A DNA stretch of 64,000 nt from Lachnospiraceae bacterium (GTDB lineage: Bacteria; Bacillota; Clostridia; Lachnospirales; Bianqueaceae). The stretch spans positions 1 to 64,000 of the forward strand of contig JAAWDX010000010.1 in the NCBI GenBank assembly GCA_022794035.1, given 5' to 3'. How positions within the stretch are numbered: the first letter of the stretch is position 1; the number at the start of each line of letters is the position of its first letter. Shown here in pieces: positions 1-8,635 of the stretch. The notes beneath the pieces were generated by a model. It worked only from the letters and a program-made list of their open reading frames with translations. It was not told the DNA's origin and did no database searches. Position numbers and translations under genes: made by a program.

Positions 1-131
1 AGCAATTCGCAACCTTCGTCGAACAGACCGACAAATCAAAATATTACAGCTCTTTGAGCCTTAGATACTGCCAAGCGGCAGCGAATACATATAGACAGGA
101 GTGGATGACATGTCGAACTTCGGATTTTTAA
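1..131 (+). CDS. hsdS: C-terminal end of type I restriction specificity subunit HsdS (partial)
   Basis: An open frame enters from the left edge and stops at the TAA at 129-131, overlapping the hsdR start by about 22 bases. Its first residues, QFATFVEQTDKSKYY, match the motif found near the C-terminus of HsdS specificity subunits, which choose the DNA target for the type I methylase and nuclease. The tail after this motif does not look like the usual last helix of HsdS, so the end may be divergent or rearranged. The position directly before hsdR fits an hsdM-hsdS-hsdR operon. The call rests on one short motif. Confidence 0.5.
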   Translation, partial: QFATFVEQTDKSKYYSSLSLRYCQAAANTYRQEWMTCRTSDF

Positions 132-3100
132 AAGATAAAAAGGAGTATGCACTATTTGCCTTGGCTGCGATCGAGGCAGAGAAGGTGTATATTTCCGCAC
201 CTGCAATGTGCGCCGTAGGCAGCAGAAAAGCATTGGAATTAGCGGTCAAATGGGTGTACTCGGCTGATAAGACGATGCAGATGCCTTATAAAGATAATTT
301 GCAGGCACTCGTTCATGAGCCGACCTTCCGTTTTGCGGTGGACTACAACACATGGGGCAAGCTGCCGTTTATTATTAAGCTGGGCAATCTGGCCGTTCAC
401 ACAGAGCGAAGCGTGCAGGCTAGTGACGCCCTCGCTTCCCTGCAGGGACTTTTTGAGTTCATTCAGTGGGTGGATTATTGCTATGGTGCTGATTACAAAG
501 AGCGGCAATTTGATGAGGCTTTGATTCCAACTGAGAAAGTTGTCGTCGACACCAAGAAAATAAAAGAACAAGAGAGTCTGCTCGGTGAGAAAGACGCAGA
601 GATTGAGGTTTTGCGTAAAAAGATCGAGCAGATGTCCGAGCAGATCACTGCAGCAAAGGAACAGCACCAACAAGAACGCACCTTTGTTGCCACAGATCTT
701 TCTGAGTTTAAGACTCGTAAAATATATATCGATGTGGACATGAAGCAGATGGGCTGGAAGTTCTCTGGAGCAGATGCTGACGTTCAGGAAGAGTATCCCG
801 TCGAAGGTATGGCAGGTGTGCTGGGGCAGTTGGGATATGTGGACTATGTGTTGTTCGGAAAAGACGGTTTACCGCTCGCGGTTGTGGAGGCTAAGAGATT
901 CAGCAAAGACCCGAACATAGGCCGTAAACAGGCTGTACTGTATGTTGACTGTCTGGAGAGAAAATTTGGACGTCGCCCCATGATGTTCACGACCAATGGT
1001 TTTGAAACCTACTTCTGGGATGATCAGAGCAGCCCGCAGCGTAAAGTCAGTGGTATATTCAGCAAAGACGATTTGCAGAAGCTGATGAACCGTCGTACCG
1101 AACGGAAGGATCTGATGACCATCCCGATTGATGACAAAATCACAGACCGTTACTACCAAAAGGAAGCCATCCGTGCAGTATGCGAGCAGATTGGACAAGG
1201 GTTTAGAAAGCACCTGCTGGTCATGGCAACAGGAACGGGAAAAACCAGAACAGCATCCAGCCTCACAGATGTACTCAGCCGCGGCAAATACGTCACCAAT
1301 ATTCTGTTCTTGGCAGATCGCACGGCGCTGGTAAAACAGGCAAAGGACGATTTCAAGAACTACCTGCCAGACATGTCTTTATGTAATTTGTGCTCCAATA
1401 AGGACGATCGGAGCGCACGGATCGTATTCTCGACATATCCGACAATGCTGAACGCCATAGATGATATGAAAACGAAGGATGGGCAGCGTATGTTTACACC
1501 CGCCCATTTCGATCTCATTATCATCGATGAAAGCCATCGTAGTATATTCAAAAAATACCGCGCGATTTTCGAATACTTCGATGCGATTATGGTCGGACTG
1601 ACTGCAACTCCCAAGACGGACGTTGATCGCAATACTTATGATTTCTTCGAAATGGAGCACGGCGTACCGACGTATGCATATGACTACGAGACAGCAGTAT
1701 ATCAGGATCACGTGCTCGTGCCCTACTATAACTATGAGGTAAAGACAAAGTTCTTGGAAGAGGGTATCACATACGACGATCTTTCCGATGAGGATAAGGA
1801 ACGGTATGAAGAGGACTTTATCGAGGACGGTTTAATGCCCGACTTCATTCCGTCGGCACAACTGAATAATTTTGTTTTCAATGAGACAACCGTTGACACT
1901 GTGCTTCAGGATTTAATGGAGCGTGGTATCCGTGTCGCTGGCGGTGACAGACTGGGTAAAACCATCATTTTCGCACAGAACAAGCGTCACGCGGAGTTTA
2001 TTTTGGAGCGGTTTAATAAGCTGTACCCTAAATACCATGGCACCTTTGCACAACGCGTTATCTGCGATGATACATACGCGCAGACGATCATCGACGATTT
2101 CAAAATGCCAGAGAAAGCCCCGATTATAGCAGTCTCCGTAGATATGATGGATACCGGCATCGATGTACCGGAGTGCGTCAACCTCGTATTTTTTAAGAAG
2201 GTGCGCTCAAAGACAAAATTCTGGCAGATGATCGGACGCGGTACTCGTCTCAGCAAGGAGATCACCTGCACCGATCAGATCGACGGAGAGTACACGGCAA
2301 AGAGACGGTTCCTTATTTTTGACTATTGCGGAAACTTTGAATACTTTCGCGCTCATAAAGAAGGCTTTGAATCCCGCGAGACGAAGACGCTGTCGGAGAA
2401 TATATTCGGAAAGCAGATCCGCATTGCGGTTGCGTTGCAGGAAAGTGCGTTTGCTGGGGACGAGTATCAGAACTGGAGATCCGAGCTTGTAGAGACATGC
2501 TATTCTCAGGTGTTGGCGCTGAATACCGATCTCATCGCCGTGCGTCTGCACATACAAAGCGTTGAAAAGTTCAAGAAGCAGGGAGCTTTCAATTACATTA
2601 GCGAAAGCGATAAAGGTGAACTGATGCAGCAAATCGCACCAATCGTTCATTTAGATGACAACGACGAATTCGCAAAACGCTTCGATAATTTCATGTACGG
2701 CCTGATGATTGCCCAGATGGAGCAGATGCCCTCGTTCAAGAATGCGCAAAAGCAGCTCCGAGATATCGGAACATTGTTGGAGCATAAAGTCAGTATCCCA
2801 CAGGTTAAAGCAAAATTGTCGATCATTAAAGAGGTTAATACCGACGCTTTCTGGGATGCAAACAACGTTCTGCTGTATGAGCGGGTGCGGAAAGAGTTGC
2901 GTGACCTGATAAAGTTCCTAAATGATGTTGACCCTCGCAAGCCGATTATTACCCGGCTATCTGATCCGATTATAGATCAGAAAGAAGGAGATCCAATGGA
3001 GCCTGGTTATGATTTCGAAGACTATCGCGCCAAGGTCAATCGCTACGTTAACGAAAATGGGAATGCGCTCGCTATCTATAAATTAACACACAACATCCCC

Positions 3101-3481
3101 CTATCTGCTGCAGATTATAGCGGGCTGGAGCATGCGCTGACGAGCGAATTGGGTAGCAGGGAAGACTATGAAAGAGAGTATGGTGATACACCCTTTGGCT
3201 TGCTGATCCGTAAAATCGCCAAGTTAGATCACGAAGCAGCGATGCAGGCTTTTTCACAGTTTATAAACGATCAGTCGCTGAATCAGAAGCAGATTGCTTT
3301 TGTGCATAAGATCATTAACCACATCGAGCAGAATGGGTATATGGACAATGTTACTGAATTGCAAAATCCGCCTTTTGACAAGCCTATTAGCTTTGTAAAG
3401 CTCTTTGATGCCCGTACACGTGCAGCGTTATTAGCCGCGATCAACAAAGTGAAAGAAAACGCGGTCGTCATTGCTGCTTAA
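110..3481 (+). CDS. hsdR: Type I restriction enzyme R subunit (HsdR)
   Basis: The motor and nuclease subunit of a type I restriction-modification complex; it translocates DNA using ATP and cuts unmodified DNA. Residues 1-135 form a DUF4145-like N-terminal domain, followed by a charged coiled coil at about 150-190. The nuclease site is visible as D245, E260 and K262 (VVEAKR). Helicase motifs follow: Walker A ATGTGKT at about 373-379, DESH at 473-476, GLTATP near 495 and GRGTR near 708. The last 200 residues resemble the EcoEI-type R C-terminal domain. ATG at 110 is chosen because AGGA lies nine bases upstream; the GTG at 101 is too close to it. All catalytic motifs are intact, so the protein should work if hsdM and hsdS lie upstream. 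Confidence 0.95.
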   Translation: MSNFGFLKDKKEYALFALAAIEAEKVYISAPAMCAVGSRKALELAVKWVYSADKTMQMPYKDNLQALVHEPTFRFAVDYNTWGKLPFIIKLGNLAVHTERSVQASDALASLQGLFEFIQWVDYCYGADYKERQFDEALIPTEKVVVDTKKIKEQESLLGEKDAEIEVLRKKIEQMSEQITAAKEQHQQERTFVATDLSEFKTRKIYIDVDMKQMGWKFSGADADVQEEYPVEGMAGVLGQLGYVDYVLFGKDGLPLAVVEAKRFSKDPNIGRKQAVLYVDCLERKFGRRPMMFTTNGFETYFWDDQSSPQRKVSGIFSKDDLQKLMNRRTERKDLMTIPIDDKITDRYYQKEAIRAVCEQIGQGFRKHLLVMATGTGKTRTASSLTDVLSRGKYVTNILFLADRTALVKQAKDDFKNYLPDMSLCNLCSNKDDRSARIVFSTYPTMLNAIDDMKTKDGQRMFTPAHFDLIIIDESHRSIFKKYRAIFEYFDAIMVGLTATPKTDVDRNTYDFFEMEHGVPTYAYDYETAVYQDHVLVPYYNYEVKTKFLEEGITYDDLSDEDKERYEEDFIEDGLMPDFIPSAQLNNFVFNETTVDTVLQDLMERGIRVAGGDRLGKTIIFAQNKRHAEFILERFNKLYPKYHGTFAQRVICDDTYAQTIIDDFKMPEKAPIIAVSVDMMDTGIDVPECVNLVFFKKVRSKTKFWQMIGRGTRLSKEITCTDQIDGEYTAKRRFLIFDYCGNFEYFRAHKEGFESRETKTLSENIFGKQIRIAVALQESAFAGDEYQNWRSELVETCYSQVLALNTDLIAVRLHIQSVEKFKKQGAFNYISESDKGELMQQIAPIVHLDDNDEFAKRFDNFMYGLMIAQMEQMPSFKNAQKQLRDIGTLLEHKVSIPQVKAKLSIIKEVNTDAFWDANNVLLYERVRKELRDLIKFLNDVDPRKPIITRLSDPIIDQKEGDPMEPGYDFEDYRAKVNRYVNENGNALAIYKLTHNIPLSAADYSGLEHALTSELGSREDYEREYGDTPFGLLIRKIAKLDHEAAMQAFSQFINDQSLNQKQIAFVHKIINHIEQNGYMDNVTELQNPPFDKPISFVKLFDARTRAALLAAINKVKENAVVIAA

Positions 3482-3590
3482 TGGCAGCACAAAATATGAA
3501 AAATTAAAGATAAGATTTTTCAAAATGTGTTTTGATAACAGGAAAAATATACAGCTGGGAAACAGGCAAAATCTCACTTACTGCTGCACC

Positions 3591-4040
3591 TCATTTTGGC
3601 AGCGTTTCATTCATTTTTTTAACAGTGTGCCAGGCGATCGTATATTGTACAATCCATATAATGATAAAAATGAAAACAAAGATGCCGAAATAACGGAGAA
3701 TGCCCGCTAGGCTGTGCTCCATCCAGTAGGTGATATAGGCGATGGGCATCATGATCACCGAAATGACCAGAAAATAGATACCGGTCTGTTTTACGAGACC
3801 CCAATGCTCAATTTCCCAGATGACAGAGCTGGCGCCGAAGCTTGCGCCTAAGACGCCGCATAAAAGTGTCTGCAGCACGACAGCATATAGCTCATTTCCC
3901 AGTCTAAGCGTTAACTCGGGAACACATGGAGAGTAGTGGCCGTCCGCCCATAGGAAAGAAATAAAAATGGTAATTAAATATCCAAGGCAAATGCCGAGCG
4001 GGATCCCAAGCAGGCTGCGCAGTAATATCTTTTTTTTCAT
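3591..4040 (-). CDS. DUF3021 family membrane protein
   Basis: A protein of about 149 residues with four predicted membrane helices (about 8-28, 50-75, 85-110 and 118-140), matching DUF3021 proteins. These are usually encoded directly after a LytTR DNA-binding protein and are thought to restrain or sense for it; the mechanism is not established. The ATG at 4040 follows GAGGTGAT, which lies across the stop codon of the LytTR gene, so the two are translationally coupled. A GTG at 4049 is possible but overlaps the ribosome site. The gene has no hydrolase or transporter motifs. Confidence 0.8.
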   Translation of the reverse strand: MKKKILLRSLLGIPLGICLGYLITIFISFLWADGHYSPCVPELTLRLGNELYAVVLQTLLCGVLGASFGASSVIWEIEHWGLVKQTGIYFLVISVIMMPIAYITYWMEHSLAGILRYFGIFVFIFIIIWIVQYTIAWHTVKKMNETLPK

Positions 4041-4050
4041 CGTGATCACC

Positions 4051-4491
4051 TCATATTCCTAATAATTTTTTTATCTTGGGAACATTACGTCTGGAAACAT
4101 AGGTTTTGCTGCCATTGGCCAGCATAACGCAAATGGTGCCGGTGAAGCTTAGATCAAAATGCTTTACCTTTTTGATGTTAATAATTTCTGAATTTGAAAT
4201 GCGAATGAATTGATGAGGGTTCAGCTGTGCTTCGATTTCATATAGCCGCCTCTGCAAAAGATATTCACCTTGGCCGGTCACAGCTAATACTTTGTGATTG
4301 CTGGCGTAAATAGTGATGAGCTCATCCGGCTCCAGTATCTCGATGCGGCCTTCTTTGCGGCCGGAAAGAAGATGAGGAGTCTCTTCTGATAATTTCTGAA
4401 TGATTTGATTTACCTCTTCTGACATGGACGCAGTCAGAATGATGACAGTAGGTTCTATACAGGAGTCATCTATCTTGATTTCAAGCTGCAT
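4051..4491 (-). CDS. LytTR family DNA-binding regulator
   Basis: A 146-residue transcription regulator with a LytTR DNA-binding domain in its C-terminal two thirds (about 45-145). The typical pattern EAQLNPHQFIRISNSEIIN, then a strand with SFTG and VSRRNVPKIKK at the end, is present. There is no receiver domain at the N-terminus, so it is not a classical response regulator. It is first in a two-gene operon with the DUF3021 membrane protein, an arrangement common in Firmicutes where the membrane partner probably controls the regulator. ATG at 4491 is chosen from GGGAGGTG just upstream. A promoter lies at 4518-4546. Confidence 0.88.
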   Translation of the reverse strand: MQLEIKIDDSCIEPTVIILTASMSEEVNQIIQKLSEETPHLLSGRKEGRIEILEPDELITIYASNHKVLAVTGQGEYLLQRRLYEIEAQLNPHQFIRISNSEIINIKKVKHFDLSFTGTICVMLANGSKTYVSRRNVPKIKKLLGI

Positions 4492-4517
4492 GATCAACAC
4501 CTCCCTTATGAAGCAGT

Positions 4518-4546
4518 AGTATAGAAAAAAGAAAAGGGATTTTCAA
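4518..4546 (-). promoter_or_regulatory. Promoter of the LytTR/DUF3021 operon
   Basis: On the minus strand TTGAAA (4541-4546) is followed after 17 bases by TATACT (4518-4523), about 25 bases before the LytTR start codon. Spacing and sequence are close to the sigma-A consensus. Confidence 0.6.
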
Positions 4547-4642
4547 TGGATTTGTGATAGATGGTCGATTAGCGTATATAAGTGGTATTCTGCATTTTAT
4601 GAGGTTAGTTTTTAGATACTAATGATTCAGTATGCATTCATA

Positions 4643-4671
4643 TTGAAAACTTACCGGATAGCGGATATAAT
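4643..4671 (+). promoter_or_regulatory. Promoter of the Fic/Nudix/GNAT genes
   Basis: TTGAAA at 4643-4648, a 17-base spacer and TATAAT at 4666-4671, placed 37 bases before the Fic start codon. It diverges from the LytTR promoter. Confidence 0.7.
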
Positions 4672-4707
4672 AGGGAATAAGTCAATGAAAGATTGAGGTG
4701 AGTCAAT

Positions 4708-5451
4708 ATGGATTATGGAAAATTGCTGCAGATGAAGGAAAAGCTAAGCAGGAAGCGTGACCTGCTTCCTAAAGAGGCGCTGGCCAGTTTTGAACAGAGT
4801 TTCAATATTGAATATGCACATAATTCCACGGCCATTGAAGGCAATACCCTGACCTTGATTCAGACAAAGGCGATTATTGAAGACGGTTTATCCGTGGGCG
4901 GAAAAACATTGCGTGAAGTTTATGAAGTGGTGAACCATGCAAAAGCGTTTGCTTACGTAAAAAAGTGCACTGCTGAGGGCAGGCTGCTAGATGAGAAAAT
5001 CGTTAAGGATATCCATGCTCTGCTCATGGAGAATATATTGATCGGAGGCATTTATCGAAATGTAGAGGTACGCATTTCAGGTGCAGGGCATAAGCCGCCG
5101 GCACCCAGTGAAATGTACCGGCAGGTTAAAGATTTTTTTGCCGATATACCCTATAAGGCACAATTAAATGCTATTGAACTGGCTGCTTGGACACATGCAG
5201 AGTTTGTAAAAATTCATCCCTTTGTGGATGGCAACGGCAGAACCTCTCGTATGATAATGAATTACCAGCTTATGTTACACGGATTTCTTCCAGTTTCTAT
5301 TGCCAAGGAAGCGAGACTTGAATATTTTACAGCGTTGGAGGCTTATGCGGTGAACAAAGATCTTCAGCCATTTACAGAGATGATTGCACTACTGGAGGAA
5401 CAGCGGCTGAAAGAATATCTGCGGATTGATCCCTCACCGGAAACGATGTAA
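4708..5451 (+). CDS. Fic domain protein
   Basis: A 247-residue Fic enzyme, a family that transfers AMP or another nucleotide group onto protein hydroxyls. The active-site loop at residues 170-181 reads HPFVDGNGRTSR, with the catalytic His170. An inhibitory motif of the S/T-x-x-x-E-G type is visible at residues 40-45 (STAIEG), placing it before the Fic core so that Glu44 can block ATP binding; this is a self-inhibited class of Fic. No fused DNA-binding domain or antitoxin gene is visible nearby, so the target is unknown. The start follows GAGGTGAG at good spacing. A Nudix gene follows 52 bases later. Confidence 0.92.
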   Translation: MDYGKLLQMKEKLSRKRDLLPKEALASFEQSFNIEYAHNSTAIEGNTLTLIQTKAIIEDGLSVGGKTLREVYEVVNHAKAFAYVKKCTAEGRLLDEKIVKDIHALLMENILIGGIYRNVEVRISGAGHKPPAPSEMYRQVKDFFADIPYKAQLNAIELAAWTHAEFVKIHPFVDGNGRTSRMIMNYQLMLHGFLPVSIAKEARLEYFTALEAYAVNKDLQPFTEMIALLEEQRLKEYLRIDPSPETM

Positions 5452-5503
5452 AAGCATCAGGCGAGCGGCAGAAATGAAACAGTATTTTAAGGAGGATGCA
5501 ATT

Positions 5504-5992
5504 ATGAACGTAGAAAATACAAACCAAAGCGTTGCAGGAGTTGTCATTAAGGATAATAGGGTATTACTTGCCCGTCATACATATGGCAATGGCAAAGGAA
5601 TGCTGATTATTCCGGGCGGCTATGTGAATTTAGGGGAGGCGCCGCAGGATGCCCTCAGACGTGAATTTATGGAGGAAACTCATATACTGGTTGAGCCAAA
5701 GAGTATTATCGGCATCCGATTTAATATACAGGATTGGTATATTGTATTTGCTGCAGAATATGTATCAGGACAAGCGCTGTCGGATCATGATGAGAATAGC
5801 GAGGTATTATGGATGGATGTTCAGCAGGCGCTGGCAAGGGACGATGTGCCGGAGCTGACCAAAAAAATGATTGAAAGTGCGGTTTCACAATCCTGCGGTT
5901 TACAGTATATGGATTATCAGGGAAATCCAAAACAGGCGCCATATTCCCTTTATGCAGTATCTGATTTTGATAAAAAGAGTGCTGCTCTATAA
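5504..5992 (+). CDS. Nudix hydrolase
   Basis: A 162-residue Nudix hydrolase that should cleave a nucleoside diphosphate linked to another group; the substrate cannot be told from sequence. The Nudix box runs from G39 to I61, with the metal-binding REFMEE at 53-58. The usual glycine near the end of the box is replaced by His60, a mild departure. The start at 5504 has AAGGAGG upstream; the longer open frame from 5426 overlaps the fic gene and lacks a ribosome site. It lies between fic and an acetyltransferase, probably cotranscribed with both. Confidence 0.88.
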   Translation: MNVENTNQSVAGVVIKDNRVLLARHTYGNGKGMLIIPGGYVNLGEAPQDALRREFMEETHILVEPKSIIGIRFNIQDWYIVFAAEYVSGQALSDHDENSEVLWMDVQQALARDDVPELTKKMIESAVSQSCGLQYMDYQGNPKQAPYSLYAVSDFDKKSAAL

Positions 5993-6008
5993 AGAGGGAG
6001 AAAATAAA

Positions 6009-6515
6009 ATGATCAAATTGATGCCATATACCGCGGAATTTAAAAGCGACATGATTAAAAGAATAGCAGATTTTTATCATCATCATGCTGCTCTTTTAAA
6101 TGAAAAAGCTGAATTAACAGAAAGTGCTTATGCAGAGGCAGAAGAGACCTTGGAAAAGTGGCAGAAACCCTCGCATGAATTGTACCTGATTCAGTGGCAG
6201 CAGTGTATGGTCGGCTTTTTGCATATTGGATATCGCGGCGGAAATGTAGCTTGGATCGAGGATATTTATGTAGATAGAGATTATCGCAGCAGAGGGATTG
6301 CTACAGAGTCCATTCATGTGGCCGAAGAGATTATAAAATCTCATGCAGGATATACATCGATTTGTTTTGAAGTAGCAGCGCGAAATAAGGAAGCCCTGCA
6401 TTTGTATCATAAATTGGGCTATGACAATCTGAGTATCCTTACAGTAAGGAAAGAGCTGTATGAAAACAAGAGAGATAAAACAGAAAGGCTTATGGGCTTA
6501 GATTTTAAATACTAA
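6009..6515 (+). CDS. GNAT family N-acetyltransferase
   Basis: A 168-residue GNAT acetyltransferase. The acetyl-CoA loop is seen as DRDYRSRGIATESI at about residues 92-105, followed by the typical helix and the strand-helix pattern FEVAARNKEALHLYHKLGY that ends the fold. Substrate is not predictable. ATG at 6009 follows GGGAG and lies 16 bases after the Nudix stop, so the genes are likely one unit. A strong hairpin follows at 6533-6565. Earlier in-frame starts inside the Nudix gene lack ribosome sites. Confidence 0.88.
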   Translation: MIKLMPYTAEFKSDMIKRIADFYHHHAALLNEKAELTESAYAEAEETLEKWQKPSHELYLIQWQQCMVGFLHIGYRGGNVAWIEDIYVDRDYRSRGIATESIHVAEEIIKSHAGYTSICFEVAARNKEALHLYHKLGYDNLSILTVRKELYENKRDKTERLMGLDFKY

Positions 6516-6532
6516 TTCAAAGTGATCGATGA

Positions 6533-6568
6533 AGTATAGATATGCTTATTAAGCATATCTATACTTTT
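6533..6568 (+). terminator. Hairpin terminator after the GNAT gene
   Basis: A perfect 15-base stem (6533-6547 with 6551-6565) with a three-base loop, followed by TTT. The stem is AT-rich, and its symmetry could also make it an operator; its position after a stop codon favours termination. Confidence 0.6.
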
Positions 6569-6578
6569 AAACTAGGTA

Positions 6579-6608
6579 TTGGTTATTTTCTGTTAATACA
6601 GGTACAAT
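6579..6608 (+). promoter_or_regulatory. Possible promoter of the DUF362 gene
   Basis: TTGGTT (6579-6584) and TACAAT (6603-6608) with an 18-base spacer, 65 bases before the DUF362 start. The match is moderate. Confidence 0.4.
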
Positions 6609-6673
6609 AGAAGCAGATAAAATTTGGCGGCGGTAGATGTTAGGCCGCCAATACCAATACGGAGGAAAGAGTG

Positions 6674-7675
6674 ATGAATCAAAAGGTGATTTTGCCCGGT
6701 ACGGATGGACAGCACTATGTACCTTATGAGGAGCGCAGCGGTAATGAGTCTATTGTTTATTTTACCCGTGATCTGTCCGCGGCAGGGCTGCAGAAAATTT
6801 ATCAGAGAATAAGCGGCAATATAACCGGAAAGGTAGGTATCAAGCTTCATACCGGTGAGAAAAACGGCCCCAATATTATTCCCAGAGATTGGGTAAGACA
6901 GCTAATTCAAAAGGAGCTGCCAGAAGCGGCCATCATTGAAACCAATACGTATTATGAAGGCGACCGCTATACTACAGAGCAGCACAGAGAAACGCTGCGT
7001 GTGAACGGCTGGACCTTCTGTCCGGTGGACATTATGGATGCAGACGGAGCGCTCATGCTGCCGGTAAATGGCGGTAAATGGTATACAGAAATGTCTGTCG
7101 GCAAGAATCTGATTCAGTATGATTCAATGCTGGCGCTTACGCATTTCAAAGGGCATACCAAGGGAGGCTTTGGCGGATCCAACAAAAATATTGGCATTGG
7201 CTGTGCGGATGGACGGATCGGTAAAGGCATGATCCACACAACGCCGGGCTCTAAAGATATGTGGGATATCAGCAACGAGGAGTTTATGGAGAGAATGACA
7301 GAATCCACCAAGGCGGCGATAGACCATTTTGGGCGGCATGTTGCCTATGTCAATGTGATGCGCAATATGTCCGTTTCCTGTGACTGTGAGGGGGTGGGCG
7401 CAGAGCCGGTGGTTACACCCGACATCGGCATCATAGCTTCCACTGATATTCTGGCGGCAGATCAGGCCAGTGTCGATCTGATCTATGCCCTCTCTCCAAG
7501 CGACCGGCATGCACTAGTCGAGCGCATGGAAACGCGCCATGGCCTGCGCCAGCTAAGCTATATGAAGGAGCTGGGGATGGGCAATGACCGCTATCTTCTG
7601 ATAGATATTGATCATGCAGATGCTGTGATTGGTCCCCAAGAAGCCGTAGCAGGCGTAAAGCCCTTTGGACAGTAA
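6674..7675 (+). CDS. DUF362 domain protein
   Basis: A 333-residue DUF362 protein. Visible family features are the early IKLHTGEKNGPN segment, the central LTHFKGHTKGGFGGSNKNIG stretch rich in Gly and His, and the ending ASTDILAADQASVDLI. DUF362 proteins are often linked to iron-sulfur or anaerobic redox functions and many carry two ferredoxin-type clusters at the C-terminus; this one has no CxxCxxC cluster motifs, so it is the cluster-free form. The biochemical role is unknown. ATG at 6674 has GGAGG eight bases upstream. The gene stands alone between two terminators. Confidence 0.85.
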   Translation: MNQKVILPGTDGQHYVPYEERSGNESIVYFTRDLSAAGLQKIYQRISGNITGKVGIKLHTGEKNGPNIIPRDWVRQLIQKELPEAAIIETNTYYEGDRYTTEQHRETLRVNGWTFCPVDIMDADGALMLPVNGGKWYTEMSVGKNLIQYDSMLALTHFKGHTKGGFGGSNKNIGIGCADGRIGKGMIHTTPGSKDMWDISNEEFMERMTESTKAAIDHFGRHVAYVNVMRNMSVSCDCEGVGAEPVVTPDIGIIASTDILAADQASVDLIYALSPSDRHALVERMETRHGLRQLSYMKELGMGNDRYLLIDIDHADAVIGPQEAVAGVKPFGQ

Positions 7676-7726
7676 ATAAAGAGAGAAGGCCTTTTATGGC
7701 TTTGAAGTTATAAGTCATAAACAAAT

Positions 7727-7753
7727 AAAACCCGCTGTCTAAGCGGGTTTTTA
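7727..7753 (+). terminator. Terminator after the DUF362 gene
   Basis: AAACCCGC pairs with GCGGGTTT around a short loop and runs into a T tract, 52 bases after the stop codon. Confidence 0.85.
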
Positions 7754-7795
7754 TGATGTCAATATTGACTATATCCAATTTTGATGAATAAATGC

Positions 7796-7825
7796 TTGAC
7801 GATTTTTGATAAATAAGTATATACT
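7796..7825 (+). promoter_or_regulatory. Promoter of gntR and the sugar cassette
   Basis: TTGACG (7796-7801), an 18-base spacer and TATACT (7820-7825), 35 bases before the gntR start. AT-rich partial symmetry overlaps the -10 box and may serve as a GntR site, but no clear dyad was found. Confidence 0.65.
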
Positions 7826-7860
7826 AATGTCAGAACAATAGAACAAAAGGAGAAGTGAGT

Positions 7861-8616
7861 ATGGAAGAGTTTTGGAAAGATTATGCGGCTCTTGATAAAG
7901 ATACGCCAATACCGTTATATTTTCAGGTGAAAAACATGGTTAAGAGTAAAATCGAAAATGGGTTGTTAAAAGAGGGGGACAGCATTCCATCAGAAGCAGA
8001 ATTTTGTGAATATTTGGGGATTAGCCGTGCAACAGTGAGACAGGCTATTACAGAATTAGTGGCAGAAGGATATCTTTATCGAAAGAGAGCGAAGGGAACC
8101 TATGTTGCCATTCCTAAGATTTCAGCAGGTTTTTTTAATCGATTAGAAAGTTTCAATACAGAAATGAAAGAAAAAGGGATGAAGCCTAGTACAAAGGTAA
8201 TTTCTATTAGTAAAATAGAGGCATCAGAAGATATCTGTAACAAATTAGGACTTAATGAGCAAAGTCCTTTGATTTATTTAGAGCGTTTACGTTATGCAGA
8301 CGGTCAACCGGTTGTTTATGTGGAGACTTATTTGCCTTATCATGGGATGGAGCTGCTTTTAGAGCAGGATTTTGAAAATCAATCTTTATATCAGCTGCTG
8401 GAGGAACTGTATGCATATCGCATTACACGGGCTACACGAAAAATCGAAGCGGTTATAGCAAATTCTAAAGAGGCATTACTTTTACAAATGCCAGATCAAG
8501 GGGCTATATGCTTGGTACGGACAATCGCTTATACGGCGGAAGGGATACCGATTGAATACTCTAACGCACGCTATCGGGGTGATAGAAATGAGTTTATGGT
8601 AGAATTGATTCGTTAA
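7861..8616 (+). CDS. GntR/HutC family transcription regulator
   Basis: A 251-residue repressor-type regulator. Residues 15-85 form the winged helix of GntR proteins (IPLYFQVKN, then SEAEFCEYLGISRATVRQAI and the KGTYV wing). Residues 95-245 are a UTRA ligand domain (LNEQSPLIYLERLRYADGQP, ending in IPIEYSNARYRGDRNEF), which places it in the HutC subfamily; such domains bind small sugars or acids. It starts the sugar cassette and probably senses its substrate. ATG at 7861 is used because AAGGAG lies eight bases upstream. The gene is AT-rich compared with the region after 16 kb. Confidence 0.92.
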   Translation: MEEFWKDYAALDKDTPIPLYFQVKNMVKSKIENGLLKEGDSIPSEAEFCEYLGISRATVRQAITELVAEGYLYRKRAKGTYVAIPKISAGFFNRLESFNTEMKEKGMKPSTKVISISKIEASEDICNKLGLNEQSPLIYLERLRYADGQPVVYVETYLPYHGMELLLEQDFENQSLYQLLEELYAYRITRATRKIEAVIANSKEALLLQMPDQGAICLVRTIAYTAEGIPIEYSNARYRGDRNEFMVELIR

Positions 8617-8635
8617 ACTTGGAAAGGAGATATTT

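Noticed and set aside
3471-3710. Plus-strand 79-codon frame after hsdR
   Set aside because: It overlaps the hsdR end and the DUF3021 gene on the other strand, with no ribosome site and no domain.
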